A stretch of DNA of 64,000 bases from Planococcus maritimus (GTDB lineage: Bacteria > Bacillota > Bacilli > Bacillales_A > Planococcaceae): the NCBI RefSeq assembly GCF_001592825.1, contig NZ_LTZG01000001.1, positions 372,001 to 436,000 of the forward strand. Direction: 5' to 3'. This document shows, piece by piece, positions 51,249 to 59,958 of this stretch (positions are counted from its first letter, which is position 1; the number at the start of each line of letters is the position of its first letter). Made by a program: the position numbers and the translations under genes. The notes beneath the pieces are model-generated. The model saw only the letters and a program-made list of their open reading frames with translations. It made no database searches and had not been told where the DNA came from.

Positions 51249-52163
51249 ATGGGTAAGAAAACGAAAATCGGCCTGGCAGCAGCCGCTGTCGGCGCCGCAG
51301 CATGGGCTGGCTCAAAAGCATTTACCGAACCGCAGAAACGGCCGCAAAAAGCCGTTCTCGATTATGGACATCCAATCGTCTTGGCCCATCGCGGCGGCAG
51401 TTCGCTCGCGCCGGAACATACAATGGCTGCCTTTGACCGTGCAGCAGAACTCGGGGTCCACGGATTTGAAATCGATATCCGCATGACGAATGACGAAGAA
51501 ATTTTGGTATTCCACGACGAATTCGTCGACCGCACTTCCGGTTCTGCCGGTCGCGTAGCTGAAATGACGCTCGATGAATTACGCACACTTGACCTTGGTT
51601 ATCATTTCGTCGATGAGCATGGTGAACATTCCTATCGCGGAAAAGGCGAAAAAGTTGTCCTTCTGCGTGAATTGATGGAAAAATTCCCTCAGATGTATAT
51701 CAACATCGACATTAAAGATGCGCCAGATACGTATGAGGGCAGTCTAGTACCCTCCAAACTATGGCGCTTGATTGAATCCTTGGGTGCAGAAGACCGCGTC
51801 GTCGTCACTAGCTTCTACGACGAACAAATCGACCGCTTCAATTTATACGCACAAAACCGTGTCGCACTTGGTGCCGGGGAAAATGAAGTGCGCAAGGCAT
51901 TCGCTTCCTTCAATAGCCAGTTCGGCCATCTGTATGCACCGCGTGCGGATGTCTTGCAAATTCCAGTGAAGCATTCGGTATTCCGCCTTGATTCTGCACG
52001 GTTCATCGCCTTTTTGGACCGCTTGAATGTCCCGGTCCATTATTGGGTCATCGATGACAAGGAATCGATGGAGAAGCTGATCCACGCTGGTGCAAAAGGC
52101 ATCATCACGGACCGCCCTGATATCGCTATCGAATTAATCTCAGCACTTGAGGAAACACGCTAA
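51249..52163 (+). CDS. Glycerophosphodiester phosphodiesterase
   Basis: Hydrolyses glycerophosphodiesters to glycerol 3-phosphate and an alcohol. The 304-residue protein has a short hydrophobic N-terminus (GLAAAAVGAAAWAGSKAF) that could be an anchor or signal. The GDPD domain shows VLAHRGGSSLAPEHTMAAF (catalytic His-Arg), FEIDIRMTNDEEILVFHDE (metal Glu/Asp and second His) and IITDRPD. It is single, with AGGAGG upstream, and is set among ylb genes where B. subtilis has no such gene. Confidence 0.9.
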   Translation: MGKKTKIGLAAAAVGAAAWAGSKAFTEPQKRPQKAVLDYGHPIVLAHRGGSSLAPEHTMAAFDRAAELGVHGFEIDIRMTNDEEILVFHDEFVDRTSGSAGRVAEMTLDELRTLDLGYHFVDEHGEHSYRGKGEKVVLLRELMEKFPQMYINIDIKDAPDTYEGSLVPSKLWRLIESLGAEDRVVVTSFYDEQIDRFNLYAQNRVALGAGENEVRKAFASFNSQFGHLYAPRADVLQIPVKHSVFRLDSARFIAFLDRLNVPVHYWVIDDKESMEKLIHAGAKGIITDRPDIAIELISALEETR

Positions 52164-52166
52164 TAA

Positions 52167-52200
52167 AAAAACTGCAACCCGATGGGGTTGCAGTTTTTTT
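52167..52200. terminator. Bidirectional terminator between GDPD and ylbF
   Basis: AAAAAAACTGCAACCCC/GGGGTTGCAGTTTTTTT palindrome, strong on both strands, between convergent genes. Confidence 0.93.
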
Positions 52201-52201
52201 A

Positions 52202-52648
52202 TTATGCCGAACAAGAACAGCCGCCACCTGTGCCGCAGCCGCTTCCGCAAGAAGAATCCGATGAAAAGAATGGATTGCTCGAGGGAATCTTGACCGCTTC
52301 TGACACCGACCGGCCGAGAATGAAGCTAACTTGATCCATCAAGTCTTGCAGTTCATTTTCCGCGAGCCGCAGCTCTGCCACTTTCTCATTCAAATCCAGC
52401 CGGCGTTTGTCGACTCGGATCTGCTTCATCACCCGTTTGTAATCAGGGTGGTATTTGCCGAAGCGCTGCACTTCCTCGTACAGTTCCTTTAGCCTGGCGA
52501 AGTCGTGGATCTCTCTTGCCAATTGTGTATCGCTATAGACAGAGTCATAGGCATCGCGGTATGTCGCAGCCTGCTCTGATTGCAGTATCATTTCACTCAG
52601 CTCGTCCGCAGAGTCAGTTATACTAACCCATTCGTAGGTCATGATCAC
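52202..52648 (-). CDS. ylbF: YlbF/RicF, subunit of the RicAFT (Y) complex
   Basis: In B. subtilis YlbF (RicF) forms a complex with YmcA and YaaT that carries iron-sulfur clusters and directs RNase Y-dependent mRNA maturation, competence and biofilm. The 148-residue protein has the helical YlbF core (SADELSEMILQSEQAATYRDAYDSV) and a flexible tail with Cys at about 134, 138, 144 and 146 (CGSGCGTGGGCSC), candidate cluster ligands. The start is GTG, with AGGAGG eight bases upstream. Confidence 0.9.
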   Translation of the reverse strand: MIMTYEWVSITDSADELSEMILQSEQAATYRDAYDSVYSDTQLAREIHDFARLKELYEEVQRFGKYHPDYKRVMKQIRVDKRRLDLNEKVAELRLAENELQDLMDQVSFILGRSVSEAVKIPSSNPFFSSDSSCGSGCGTGGGCSCSA

Positions 52649-52760
52649 TTTGCATTCCTCCTCTACGCTTTCATCATATCAGATTGTTTTCCGGATTCAT
52701 ATACTGTTCACTTCCGAATACGATGCTAGCCCATTCGGTCACTCGCGAGCAATTACTGCC

Positions 52761-53825
52761 CTATTGGCTTTCATGTACACTTGGATCTTGTTTCAGCAAA
52801 ATTTGGCTGTAGTACTTGCCGAATACACCGACACCTATTTGGTTGTATTGCGTATTTAACAAAGTTTCCCGGTGGTTCGAGGAGTTGAACCACCCATGTA
52901 AAGTCTCTGCTGCATCATAATACCGTGAAGCAGTATTGATTGCGGCCAGGTCAAAAGGGATATCTGCCCCTTGCAGACGGGCTTCAAGATCTTCTACTTC
53001 CATCTCTGCGGATGTGAATTCCATGCGCGCCATTTCCTCGCTCGTCTGCTCAGCCAATATGCCGATGCCGACGTTCTCTTTAACTAAGGAACGATGATGG
53101 CGAAGCCGATAGACATTCGTCAAATCGACCAATTGTTTCGCATTGGCATCATCGATCGATCGCTGTAAAGTCGATGATGGCCTTGGCGTCACGAGTAAAT
53201 CTCCAGAATACATCATATCGTAAGGCTGATGGCGGATCAGCGTCTCAGCGTCCATAAACCTGACTGCTTCTAATTGCTGGTCTTCCGCGTCAATATACAA
53301 TTGCGCATAAAGATCTTCAAAGCTGACCAGAATCCGTTTGTCCATGTCCTGCTCGCTTAAATTGAATGTATAGGTATTGGTGCCGTATTTGACGGTCACT
53401 TCGTTTTCGACAATTGTGAACCTGTACAGCTCGGCTAAGGTTTGCCCAATCGTATAGGGCTCGACATCCGTAGACTCCCCAGCGGCATATATTTGGACAA
53501 TGCGCCCTTCCTTCACTCCGACCATGACAAAATTAGAATATGCGGTATCGTATACCCACCATTCGTAAGCGAACGCAGAAGGCTCGATACGGTCTGGCTT
53601 GCCATGCTCTGCCAGCCATTCTTCCGCCGGCTCACCGATATGGACAGAAAGCCCACTTGCTGGCCTGTCCACATCAAGGACCGGGTCCATCAAATTATCA
53701 GCCGGCAAAGGATCCGCCGGGCGCGGCGCTTCCAATAATTCGTTCTCGCTGATTGACGGGTCCAAGTAAAACAGTCCAATAAGGACAATCGCCAAGAAAA
53801 TCATGATGCGTAACAAGTCCTTCAC
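52761..53825 (-). CDS. CAP-domain (SCP/PR1) exported protein, YlbC-like
   Basis: The 354-residue product has an N-terminal membrane anchor (LLRIMIFLAIVLIGLFYL), a linker, a CAP-associated N-terminal domain (about 55-185, EPAEEWLAEHGKPDRIEPSAFAYEW region) and a C-terminal CAP domain with LTNVYRLRHHRSLVKENVGIGILAEQTSEEMA, GWFNSSNHRETLL and NQIGVGVFG. Bacterial CAP proteins are mostly of unknown activity. GTG at 53825 is chosen because AGGAGC is 7 bases upstream; an earlier GTG overlaps that site. It matches ylbC by position. Confidence 0.88.
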   Translation of the reverse strand: MKDLLRIMIFLAIVLIGLFYLDPSISENELLEAPRPADPLPADNLMDPVLDVDRPASGLSVHIGEPAEEWLAEHGKPDRIEPSAFAYEWWVYDTAYSNFVMVGVKEGRIVQIYAAGESTDVEPYTIGQTLAELYRFTIVENEVTVKYGTNTYTFNLSEQDMDKRILVSFEDLYAQLYIDAEDQQLEAVRFMDAETLIRHQPYDMMYSGDLLVTPRPSSTLQRSIDDANAKQLVDLTNVYRLRHHRSLVKENVGIGILAEQTSEEMARMEFTSAEMEVEDLEARLQGADIPFDLAAINTASRYYDAAETLHGWFNSSNHRETLLNTQYNQIGVGVFGKYYSQILLKQDPSVHESQ

Positions 53826-53965
53826 TGAATCAGCTCCTGACACCCATTTTCCCCATTATAACAGCCGCCTGCATTCTGACACAATCTAGCCATTGCATGT
53901 ACCCAAAATATGATCTATTATTAAAGGAGCATTCAGTCTTTTTTTGTTATAGAGGAGGAGATCCC

Positions 53966-54331
53966 ATGTATTTTGAAAATACAGGACTAGAGAACATCGA
54001 AGTGGATATTACATTGCTTGAAGACATCATGAACAAGCATGGCTTAACGAAAGAAGGCCAGTGGGATTATGAGCGCGTCACATACGACCGCAAATTTATC
54101 GTCCGTGAAGGCACTTATTACCTGCGCGTGTTTGCATATGCCATCGATGGAGATGTCGATGCCAACGATGCGACTGTCCGCGTTTTGAAGCCAGTTATTG
54201 GCAAGCATTACTACCCGCACGGTGTCGAATACGGCGAAGACGAACATTTCCCGGATCACCTTTTGAAAACGGGTGCTGAAATTTTGGCTTCCATTAAAAA
54301 AGAAGTTGCCGAGTTCGAAATTAAAGCATAA
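53966..54331 (+). CDS. YugN-like family protein
   Basis: A 121-residue soluble protein resembling B. subtilis YugN: GLENIEVDITLLEDIMNKHGL, QWDYERVTYDRKF and TYYLRVFAYAIDGDVD. Family function is unknown. I start it at the ATG with AGGAGGAG six bases upstream; a longer in-frame start at 53897 lacks such a site. It is followed by its own terminator. Confidence 0.82.
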   Translation: MYFENTGLENIEVDITLLEDIMNKHGLTKEGQWDYERVTYDRKFIVREGTYYLRVFAYAIDGDVDANDATVRVLKPVIGKHYYPHGVEYGEDEHFPDHLLKTGAEILASIKKEVAEFEIKA

Positions 54332-54336
54332 AATTT

Positions 54337-54367
54337 CCGCAGTTCAATACGAACTGCGGTTTTTTTA
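54337..54367 (+). terminator. Terminator after the YugN-like gene
   Basis: CCGCAGTTC/GAACTGCGG stem followed by seven T. Confidence 0.92.
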
Positions 54368-54418
54368 AACAAATGCTTTGGCATAGAATGTTACGCAACC
54401 AATTGAAGGAGGTTTATC

Positions 54419-55477
54419 GTGGGCAAGTGGTTTAATAAAAAACTGGCAACCATATTGCTGGTCATCGCTATAATAGTGTTAATCTCTATATACATATTGC
54501 CGATTGCAGTCCCTTTGATCATCGCATTGCTTACCGCCATCCTCCTTGAACCTTTTGTTAAGTTTGTACAAAAAAGATTCAAATGGGACCGGAAAGGCGC
54601 AGTTATCACGGTGTTCATCCTATTCCTTGTCATCGCTTCTGGCTTGGTTTACTGGATCATTACGCAATTGATTGGGCAAATTATACAATTTTCTAAAATG
54701 GTTCCTGAGTATACCAATTCCCTCTCGCATATGTGGGGCGAAGTAGAAGCATTCTTTTTGCGCTCTACTGCGGAAATGCCCGTCGAAGTCGTTAATTCTT
54801 TTGAAACAGAAATGATCGCTTTCGCAGAGGGGATTCGCGACTGGATCTTAACCTTTGTCAATTACGATACGGTGACCAATTTATTGACCGGCATTCCTTC
54901 TTTTTTAGTGAGCTTCATCGTTTTTCTCATCGCCTTGTTCCTGTTCATGCTCGATTTAATGGATTTGAAAGGCATGATGTTTAACCGTATGAAAGAATCA
55001 ACAGCTGAGAAAGTACGCTTCATGGTCGCCAGGCTGAATAACGTTATTTTTGGCTTTTTAAAAGCCCAGTTTCTTGTCAGCTTGATTGTCTTTGCCGTGG
55101 CATTGATCGCTTTATTATTTATCGCACCAGAATATGCTTTGGTCATGTCGCTCGTTATTTGGGTCATCGACTTCATACCGATTTTAGGATCAATCATCGT
55201 CTTGACGCCATGGTTCATCTATATGTTCATTGTCGGAGACATCGTCCAGGGCACGCAGTTGGCTATTTTGGCCTTAGTCCTCTTAGTCATCAGAAGAACG
55301 GTCGAACCGAAAGTGATGGGAACTCAAATTGGCCTTTCTCCCCTTGCAACATTAATTGCCATGTTCATCGGCCTTCAATTAATCGGCTTCCTAGGCTTTT
55401 TCATCGGTCCTTTATTGGTCATTCTTTTCACATCCGCACGCGAAGCCGGTATCATCAAAATGGAATTCAAAGTTTAA
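54419..55477 (+). CDS. AI-2E family transporter (YtvI-type permease)
   Basis: A 352-residue polytopic membrane protein with seven to eight hydrophobic segments and the AI-2E (PerM/YtvI) signature in the C-terminal half: WVIDFIPILGSIIVLTPW and RTVEPKVMGTQIGLSPLATL. Some members export AI-2 or act as Na+/H+ antiporters; the B. subtilis relative YtvI is sporulation-linked by annotation only. The start is GTG with AAGGAGG upstream. It stands alone between two terminators. Confidence 0.88.
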   Translation: MGKWFNKKLATILLVIAIIVLISIYILPIAVPLIIALLTAILLEPFVKFVQKRFKWDRKGAVITVFILFLVIASGLVYWIITQLIGQIIQFSKMVPEYTNSLSHMWGEVEAFFLRSTAEMPVEVVNSFETEMIAFAEGIRDWILTFVNYDTVTNLLTGIPSFLVSFIVFLIALFLFMLDLMDLKGMMFNRMKESTAEKVRFMVARLNNVIFGFLKAQFLVSLIVFAVALIALLFIAPEYALVMSLVIWVIDFIPILGSIIVLTPWFIYMFIVGDIVQGTQLAILALVLLVIRRTVEPKVMGTQIGLSPLATLIAMFIGLQLIGFLGFFIGPLLVILFTSAREAGIIKMEFKV

Positions 55478-55486
55478 CCTCTATAT

Positions 55487-55523
55487 AAAAAGCACTGAGC
55501 AAAATTTGCTCAGTGCTTTTTAT
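55487..55523. terminator. Bidirectional terminator between the AI-2E gene and ctaM
   Basis: AAAAAGCACTGAGC/GCTCAGTGCTTTTT palindrome with AAAATTT loop between convergent genes. Confidence 0.93.
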
Positions 55524-55984
55524 TATCCTCCGAGAATCGCTTTGAACACCGAGGTTGTGTCTCCACCTTCGTAGAACACGTAAAGCAACAAATACACCAT
55601 GACGCCTGTAATCGCAGTAAAGAACCAAACGACGCTCGTATATGGCCCGATCTTGCGGTGCTTATCTAAACGGTTTTTCAAGCCCAAGTAAATGGTAACA
55701 AGCCCCATCACAGCCCCAATCGTTGCAAGCGTGATATGGAAAATCAAGAAAATCGTGTAGTAAATCTTCAGGTCATCCGGCCCGCCGAATGCAGTGTTCC
55801 CGATGAATAGCGTTCGTGAAGCATAGATGATGAAAAAAGTTAAAGCAGCAGCCCCAGCGCCAAGCATCACTTTTTTATGTGCTTCGATACGGCGTTTGAG
55901 GATCAAGTTCCATCCGATCGCCACCAAGACGGCGCTCAAGACGATAAAAAATGTACTAATGGTTGGCAATAGCGGCAAATTCAT
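55523..55984 (-). CDS. ctaM: DUF420 membrane protein CtaM (YozB)
   Basis: A 153-residue protein with four to five membrane segments and DUF420 features: LKRRIEAHKKVMLGAGAAALTFFIIYASR, FHITLATIGAVMGLVTIYLGL and KHRKIGPYTSVVWFFTAITGVMVY, including conserved His residues. The Staphylococcus aureus homologue CtaM is needed for haem-copper oxidase activity, so an oxidase maturation role is likely. It lies 20 bases after ctaG. Confidence 0.88.
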   Translation of the reverse strand: MNLPLLPTISTFFIVLSAVLVAIGWNLILKRRIEAHKKVMLGAGAAALTFFIIYASRTLFIGNTAFGGPDDLKIYYTIFLIFHITLATIGAVMGLVTIYLGLKNRLDKHRKIGPYTSVVWFFTAITGVMVYLLLYVFYEGGDTTSVFKAILGG

Positions 55985-56004
55985 TTAAGTAAACTCCTTT
56001 TGGG

Positions 56005-56931
56005 TCATTGCCCATTATGTCTGTAATACGCCATCTCTTTACGGTCTTGCAATACTTTCGCGGTAATTTCATCGGCGTTGGCTGTTTCGTTCTTAAGCCA
56101 TTCATGGAAAACCAGCCAAATGAACACGGTGAATACCAATTCCTGAATGATCTTCATCGTAATGCCGCCTGTCCGTTGGTCCTCAATCAGCGACATGTTC
56201 GTAAACAGCTCGGGGCCCGATAAGTTCAGCTGTGCCAAGGTCCCCGCAGGTACACATAAAGCCATCGCCTGCATCCAAGCGTCTCCATCCGAATAAGTCG
56301 CATAGAACGGCGTCGTGCTAAAGATGATCAAAGCACAAGCAGGCGTCATTAAAACGCTGAGCCCGAACAGATATCCCAACTTTTTGAGACCGTGGAATTT
56401 ATGCATGCCCTCCAGGTTATTGACGACCGGCCACCAGTAGAGAAGCGCCGACACAAACAACAAGGTACTGACGATGCTATGAATCAGCATATCCTGTTTG
56501 ACAAAGTCAAACACTAAAGGCAAATGGTAAACCGAGAAGAACAAGCTGAATAATAACAAGGCAATCAGCGGTTTTGTGAAAAACATGAACAGCGGATTGA
56601 TTACCGGCAATTTGATGAATGCTTGCCATAAGTATGAGGGAATCCCCATAATAATCAAAGGTGCCGCCAATAATAGCAGCAACGCCATCTGGACCATATG
56701 CATCGTTAAAGTGATATGCCCAAGCAAATCAATCGGTGAGCCTTTCAAGAGATAAATCAAGGCCATTCCCGATACAAAGAGCAATGCCTGTTTCGTTTCA
56801 AGCGGCTCACTGCCACTGAATTTATGTCTCCACTTAATGGTAACCCCAAAATATAAAAGTGTAATCAGTACGAGAAATCCAAAATACCAGGGGCTCCACA
56901 ACGCCTCGAAGCCGAAAATACTGATTGGCAT
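56005..56931 (-). CDS. ctaG: Cytochrome c oxidase assembly factor CtaG
   Basis: Polytopic protein (308 residues, about seven membrane segments) of the caa3_CtaG family, needed for assembly of the caa3 oxidase, probably in CuB delivery. It contains HITLTMHMVQMALLLLLAAPLIIMG and PACALIIFSTTPFYATY, with several intramembrane His and Met residues suited to metal handling. It ends the cta unit before ctaM; a terminator separates it from ctaF. Confidence 0.92.
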   Translation of the reverse strand: MPISIFGFEALWSPWYFGFLVLITLLYFGVTIKWRHKFSGSEPLETKQALLFVSGMALIYLLKGSPIDLLGHITLTMHMVQMALLLLLAAPLIIMGIPSYLWQAFIKLPVINPLFMFFTKPLIALLLFSLFFSVYHLPLVFDFVKQDMLIHSIVSTLLFVSALLYWWPVVNNLEGMHKFHGLKKLGYLFGLSVLMTPACALIIFSTTPFYATYSDGDAWMQAMALCVPAGTLAQLNLSGPELFTNMSLIEDQRTGGITMKIIQELVFTVFIWLVFHEWLKNETANADEITAKVLQDRKEMAYYRHNGQ

Positions 56932-57030
56932 TAGACCGTACCTCCTTTTTCCTTAAGTAACCTCATTATATCGGGGATGCCCCGCCATATCAATGAACGA
57001 ATCATGACATTTGATAGCTTTCAACCGCAA

Positions 57031-57068
57031 ACAAAAAAACTCCGGACTGTGAAAAGTCCGGAGTTTTA
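57031..57068 (-). terminator. Terminator after ctaF
   Basis: Minus-strand AAAACTCCGGACT/AGTCCGGAGTTTT stem followed by a T-run, just beyond ctaF. Transcription of ctaG may need readthrough or its own promoter. Confidence 0.85.
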
Positions 57069-57072
57069 CTTT

Positions 57073-57405
57073 TTACCACCAAACGATGGTGACCATCGCA
57101 AGGACAGTCAAGAACGCGACAAACATGCCGCTGAACATAAAGAATGCCATCACGCCATGGCCTTTATTGCTCATGTGCATGAAATGATACAGTTGAAGCA
57201 CTACTTGGATGGCCGCCAACAATAGGATGATCGGCACGATCAAGTAATTGGAGAAGTCAGCTGCCACCAGCGTGAACGCGATCAATGTCAGGAAGATCAT
57301 CATAGCGAACGATGTCAACTGGCCGCGCATTTCAGCGGCACGTTTTTTCTTTATGAATTCGAATTCTGCTCTGGATCTGTGAATATCGTGAGTATCGTGT
57401 GCCAT
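57073..57405 (-). CDS. ctaF: Cytochrome c oxidase subunit IVB
   Basis: The small subunit IV of the caa3 oxidase, 110 residues with three membrane segments: SFAMMIFLTLIAFTLVAADFS, IVPIILLLAAIQVVLQLYHFMHM and AFFMFSGMFVAFLTVLAM. The Gln-Leu-Tyr-His motif between segments is typical of COX4_pro. It starts one base after the ctaE stop. Confidence 0.93.
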   Translation of the reverse strand: MAHDTHDIHRSRAEFEFIKKKRAAEMRGQLTSFAMMIFLTLIAFTLVAADFSNYLIVPIILLLAAIQVVLQLYHFMHMSNKGHGVMAFFMFSGMFVAFLTVLAMVTIVWW

Positions 57406-57406
57406 A

Positions 57407-58033
57407 TTAACCGATCACTCCCATCAGATAGACTACAGTGAAGATGAACACCCATACTACGTCAATGAAATGCCAATACAGAGAAGCGAGATAGAATTTC
57501 GGCGCATTGTACATGTTCAAACCACGTTTAGCGTTGCGGAGCATCAATGCGATGAACCAGCTAAGGCCGAATACTACGTGAGCCCCGTGAGTTCCGACTA
57601 AAGTATAAAAGGCGGAGCTGAAGGCGCTATTTGTATAGCCAAAGCCAAGATGTACATAGTGATTAAACTCGTAGATCTCCAAGCCAAGGAACGCTAGCCC
57701 CAAAAGAACGGTGATTCCGAGCCAAGCCTGCATGGCCTTGAAATTGTGATTCTTCATATGATACATCGCGTAGACACTCGTCAACGAAGATGTCAGAAGA
57801 AGCATCGTCATGGCAAAAACAAGCGGCAGTTCGAACAAGCCGGCAGCGGAAAATTCCATTCCGCTTGGGCCCTTGTCTTTCAACGCAAGATAAGTTGCGA
57901 AGAGAGAGGCGAAGGTGACGGTCTCAGCTGCCAGTAGCAGCCAGAAACCAACGAACTTATTCTTCCCTTCGAGCGTCGCCGTTTCAGGATGATCGGGCCA
58001 GGTTTGTGGGGTATATCGTTTATTTAAGTCCAC
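57407..58033 (-). CDS. ctaE: Cytochrome c oxidase subunit III
   Basis: Five-segment subunit III of the caa3 oxidase, 208 residues. It shows KFVGFWLLLAAETVTFASLFATY, THGAHVVFGLSWFIALMLR and the C-terminal YWHFIDVVWVFIFTVVYLMG. The GTG at 58033, with GGAGG upstream, gives the expected N-terminus VDLNKRYTPQTWPDHPE and a 14-base overlap with ctaD. The longer frame lies inside ctaD. Confidence 0.95.
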   Translation of the reverse strand: MDLNKRYTPQTWPDHPETATLEGKNKFVGFWLLLAAETVTFASLFATYLALKDKGPSGMEFSAAGLFELPLVFAMTMLLLTSSLTSVYAMYHMKNHNFKAMQAWLGITVLLGLAFLGLEIYEFNHYVHLGFGYTNSAFSSAFYTLVGTHGAHVVFGLSWFIALMLRNAKRGLNMYNAPKFYLASLYWHFIDVVWVFIFTVVYLMGVIG

Positions 58034-59933
58034 CTTTTTTGCCTCCTTCCAGCGCTCTTGCTTCTTTTTGAATGCGTTCGTTGTCTGCAATCAATTCTTC
58101 TTTCGAAATATGGAATCCAAGATCATCTTTCAATGAACGAACGAGCATCGAGCCAAATGTAATCGCAAGACCTACGATTAATACAGGAAGCGCCCATGCA
58201 TGGTCATCCATGTGGTACATGGCACCGAATGCAGCAACGAACATGCCAAATGAAATGACGAATGGAATGATTGAACCGTTCGGCATGTGAATATCGCCAA
58301 GTGGCTCAGCATAGACCATGCCTTCTTTATTGCCTTCCATTTTCTCGATCCAATACGGGTCAAGTCCACGGACAAGCGGTGTTTGTGCAAAGTTATAGAA
58401 TGGCGGTGGTGACGGGATCGCCCATTCAAGTGTACGGCCGTCGCCCCATGGGTCATTTCCGACGCGCTCATTCTTCGCAACCGTCATGACGACGTTGACG
58501 AGAAGGATGATGACACCGATCGCCATGAAAAAAGCACCTGCCGAGCTGATTGCGTTAAATAGATCCCAGCCTTGATCTGCTCCGAACGTGTAAACACGAC
58601 GAGGCATGCCCATTAGGCCGAGGAAATGCTGGATAAAGAATGTCAAATGGAATCCGATAAAGAAGAACCAGAAAGTCCATTTTCCAAGTTTTTCGCTTAA
58701 CATCGTACCGAACATTTTCGGCCAGTACAAATGCGTACCTGCTAGAATAGCGAGCACAACCCCACCAACGATTACGTAATGGAAGTGGGCAACGATAAAG
58801 TAAGAATCGTGCAACTGGTAATCAAGCGGTGCAATTGCCTGCATGACACCTGTTACCCCACCGGCAACGAATGACGGGATAAACGCAACAGCGTAAATCA
58901 TCGGCACTGTGAAGGAAATGCTTCCTCCCCAGATCGTAAGTAGCCAGTTAAAGATCTTGATCCCTGTCGGAACTGCGATGATCATCGTTGCGAGGGCGAA
59001 TACCGCGTTAGCTGTCGGCCCAAGACCAACTGTAAACATGTGGTGTGCCCAAACCATGAAGCCGTAGAAACCGATCAGGATCGTCGCAAATACCAAAGCG
59101 GTGTAACCGAATAGGCGTTTACGAGAGAAAATCGCGAAGATTTCAGAGAAAATACCAAACGCTGGCAAGATCAAAATGTAAACTTCCGGGTGACCGAAAA
59201 TCCAGAAGAAGTGCTCCCAGATAATCGTGTTACCGCCCATCGTTACATCAAAGAAATTAGCCCCGAACAAACGGTCGAATACCATGAAGAAGATCCCGAC
59301 AGTCAGTGGAGGGAATGCCAAGAGAATCAATGCGGACGCTACGAAAGTGGTCCAAGTGAAAAGCGGCATTCTCATGTAGGTCATACCCGGGGCACGCATA
59401 TTGATGATCGTAACAAGGAAGTTAATCCCCGCGATCAATGTACCGAAACCGGAGATCGTCAAACCGAGTGAATAGAAATCGATTCCGTGGCCTTCAGATG
59501 CGAGTGCCAAAGAAGCGTAGTTTGTCCATCCTGCATCCGGAGCCCCACCTAAGAACCATGAAAGGTTTAGGAAGATACCACCGAAGAAGAATAGCCAGAA
59601 CCCAAGTGAGTTCAAGAAAGGAAACGCTACGTCACGCGCACCGATTTGCAAAGGTGAGACGGCGTTCATGAATGCCAAAAGTATTGGCATGGCTGCAAGG
59701 AAGATCATTGTTGTTCCGTGCATCGTTAAAACTTCGTTGTATGTTCCGGCACTGAGGAAATCGTTTCCGGCTTTCATTAGCTGAATCCGGATCATCATCG
59801 CTTCTACACCGCCGACGAGGAAGAAAAATCCGCCGGAGATCAAGTAGAGGATCGCGATTTTCTTATGGTCTACAGTTGTCATGTAGTCCCAAATTGTAGC
59901 GCCGAAACCCTTTTTCTGAGAGTTAGAACTCAC
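58020..59933 (-). CDS. ctaD: Cytochrome c oxidase subunit I
   Basis: Catalytic subunit holding haem a and the haem a3-CuB site, reducing O2 and pumping protons. The 637-residue protein has about 14 membrane segments. The CuB ligands are in WIFGHPEVYILILPAFG and VWAHHMFTVG, and the haem ligands in HFHYVIVGG. The N-terminal haem a His is in YNEVLTMHGTTMIF. The extended C-terminus is usual for Bacillus-type caa3. Confidence 0.97.
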   Translation of the reverse strand: MSSNSQKKGFGATIWDYMTTVDHKKIAILYLISGGFFFLVGGVEAMMIRIQLMKAGNDFLSAGTYNEVLTMHGTTMIFLAAMPILLAFMNAVSPLQIGARDVAFPFLNSLGFWLFFFGGIFLNLSWFLGGAPDAGWTNYASLALASEGHGIDFYSLGLTISGFGTLIAGINFLVTIINMRAPGMTYMRMPLFTWTTFVASALILLAFPPLTVGIFFMVFDRLFGANFFDVTMGGNTIIWEHFFWIFGHPEVYILILPAFGIFSEIFAIFSRKRLFGYTALVFATILIGFYGFMVWAHHMFTVGLGPTANAVFALATMIIAVPTGIKIFNWLLTIWGGSISFTVPMIYAVAFIPSFVAGGVTGVMQAIAPLDYQLHDSYFIVAHFHYVIVGGVVLAILAGTHLYWPKMFGTMLSEKLGKWTFWFFFIGFHLTFFIQHFLGLMGMPRRVYTFGADQGWDLFNAISSAGAFFMAIGVIILLVNVVMTVAKNERVGNDPWGDGRTLEWAIPSPPPFYNFAQTPLVRGLDPYWIEKMEGNKEGMVYAEPLGDIHMPNGSIIPFVISFGMFVAAFGAMYHMDDHAWALPVLIVGLAITFGSMLVRSLKDDLGFHISKEELIADNERIQKEARALEGGKKGGLK

Positions 59934-59958
59934 AATAGTTTACCTCCTTTTTTAACGT

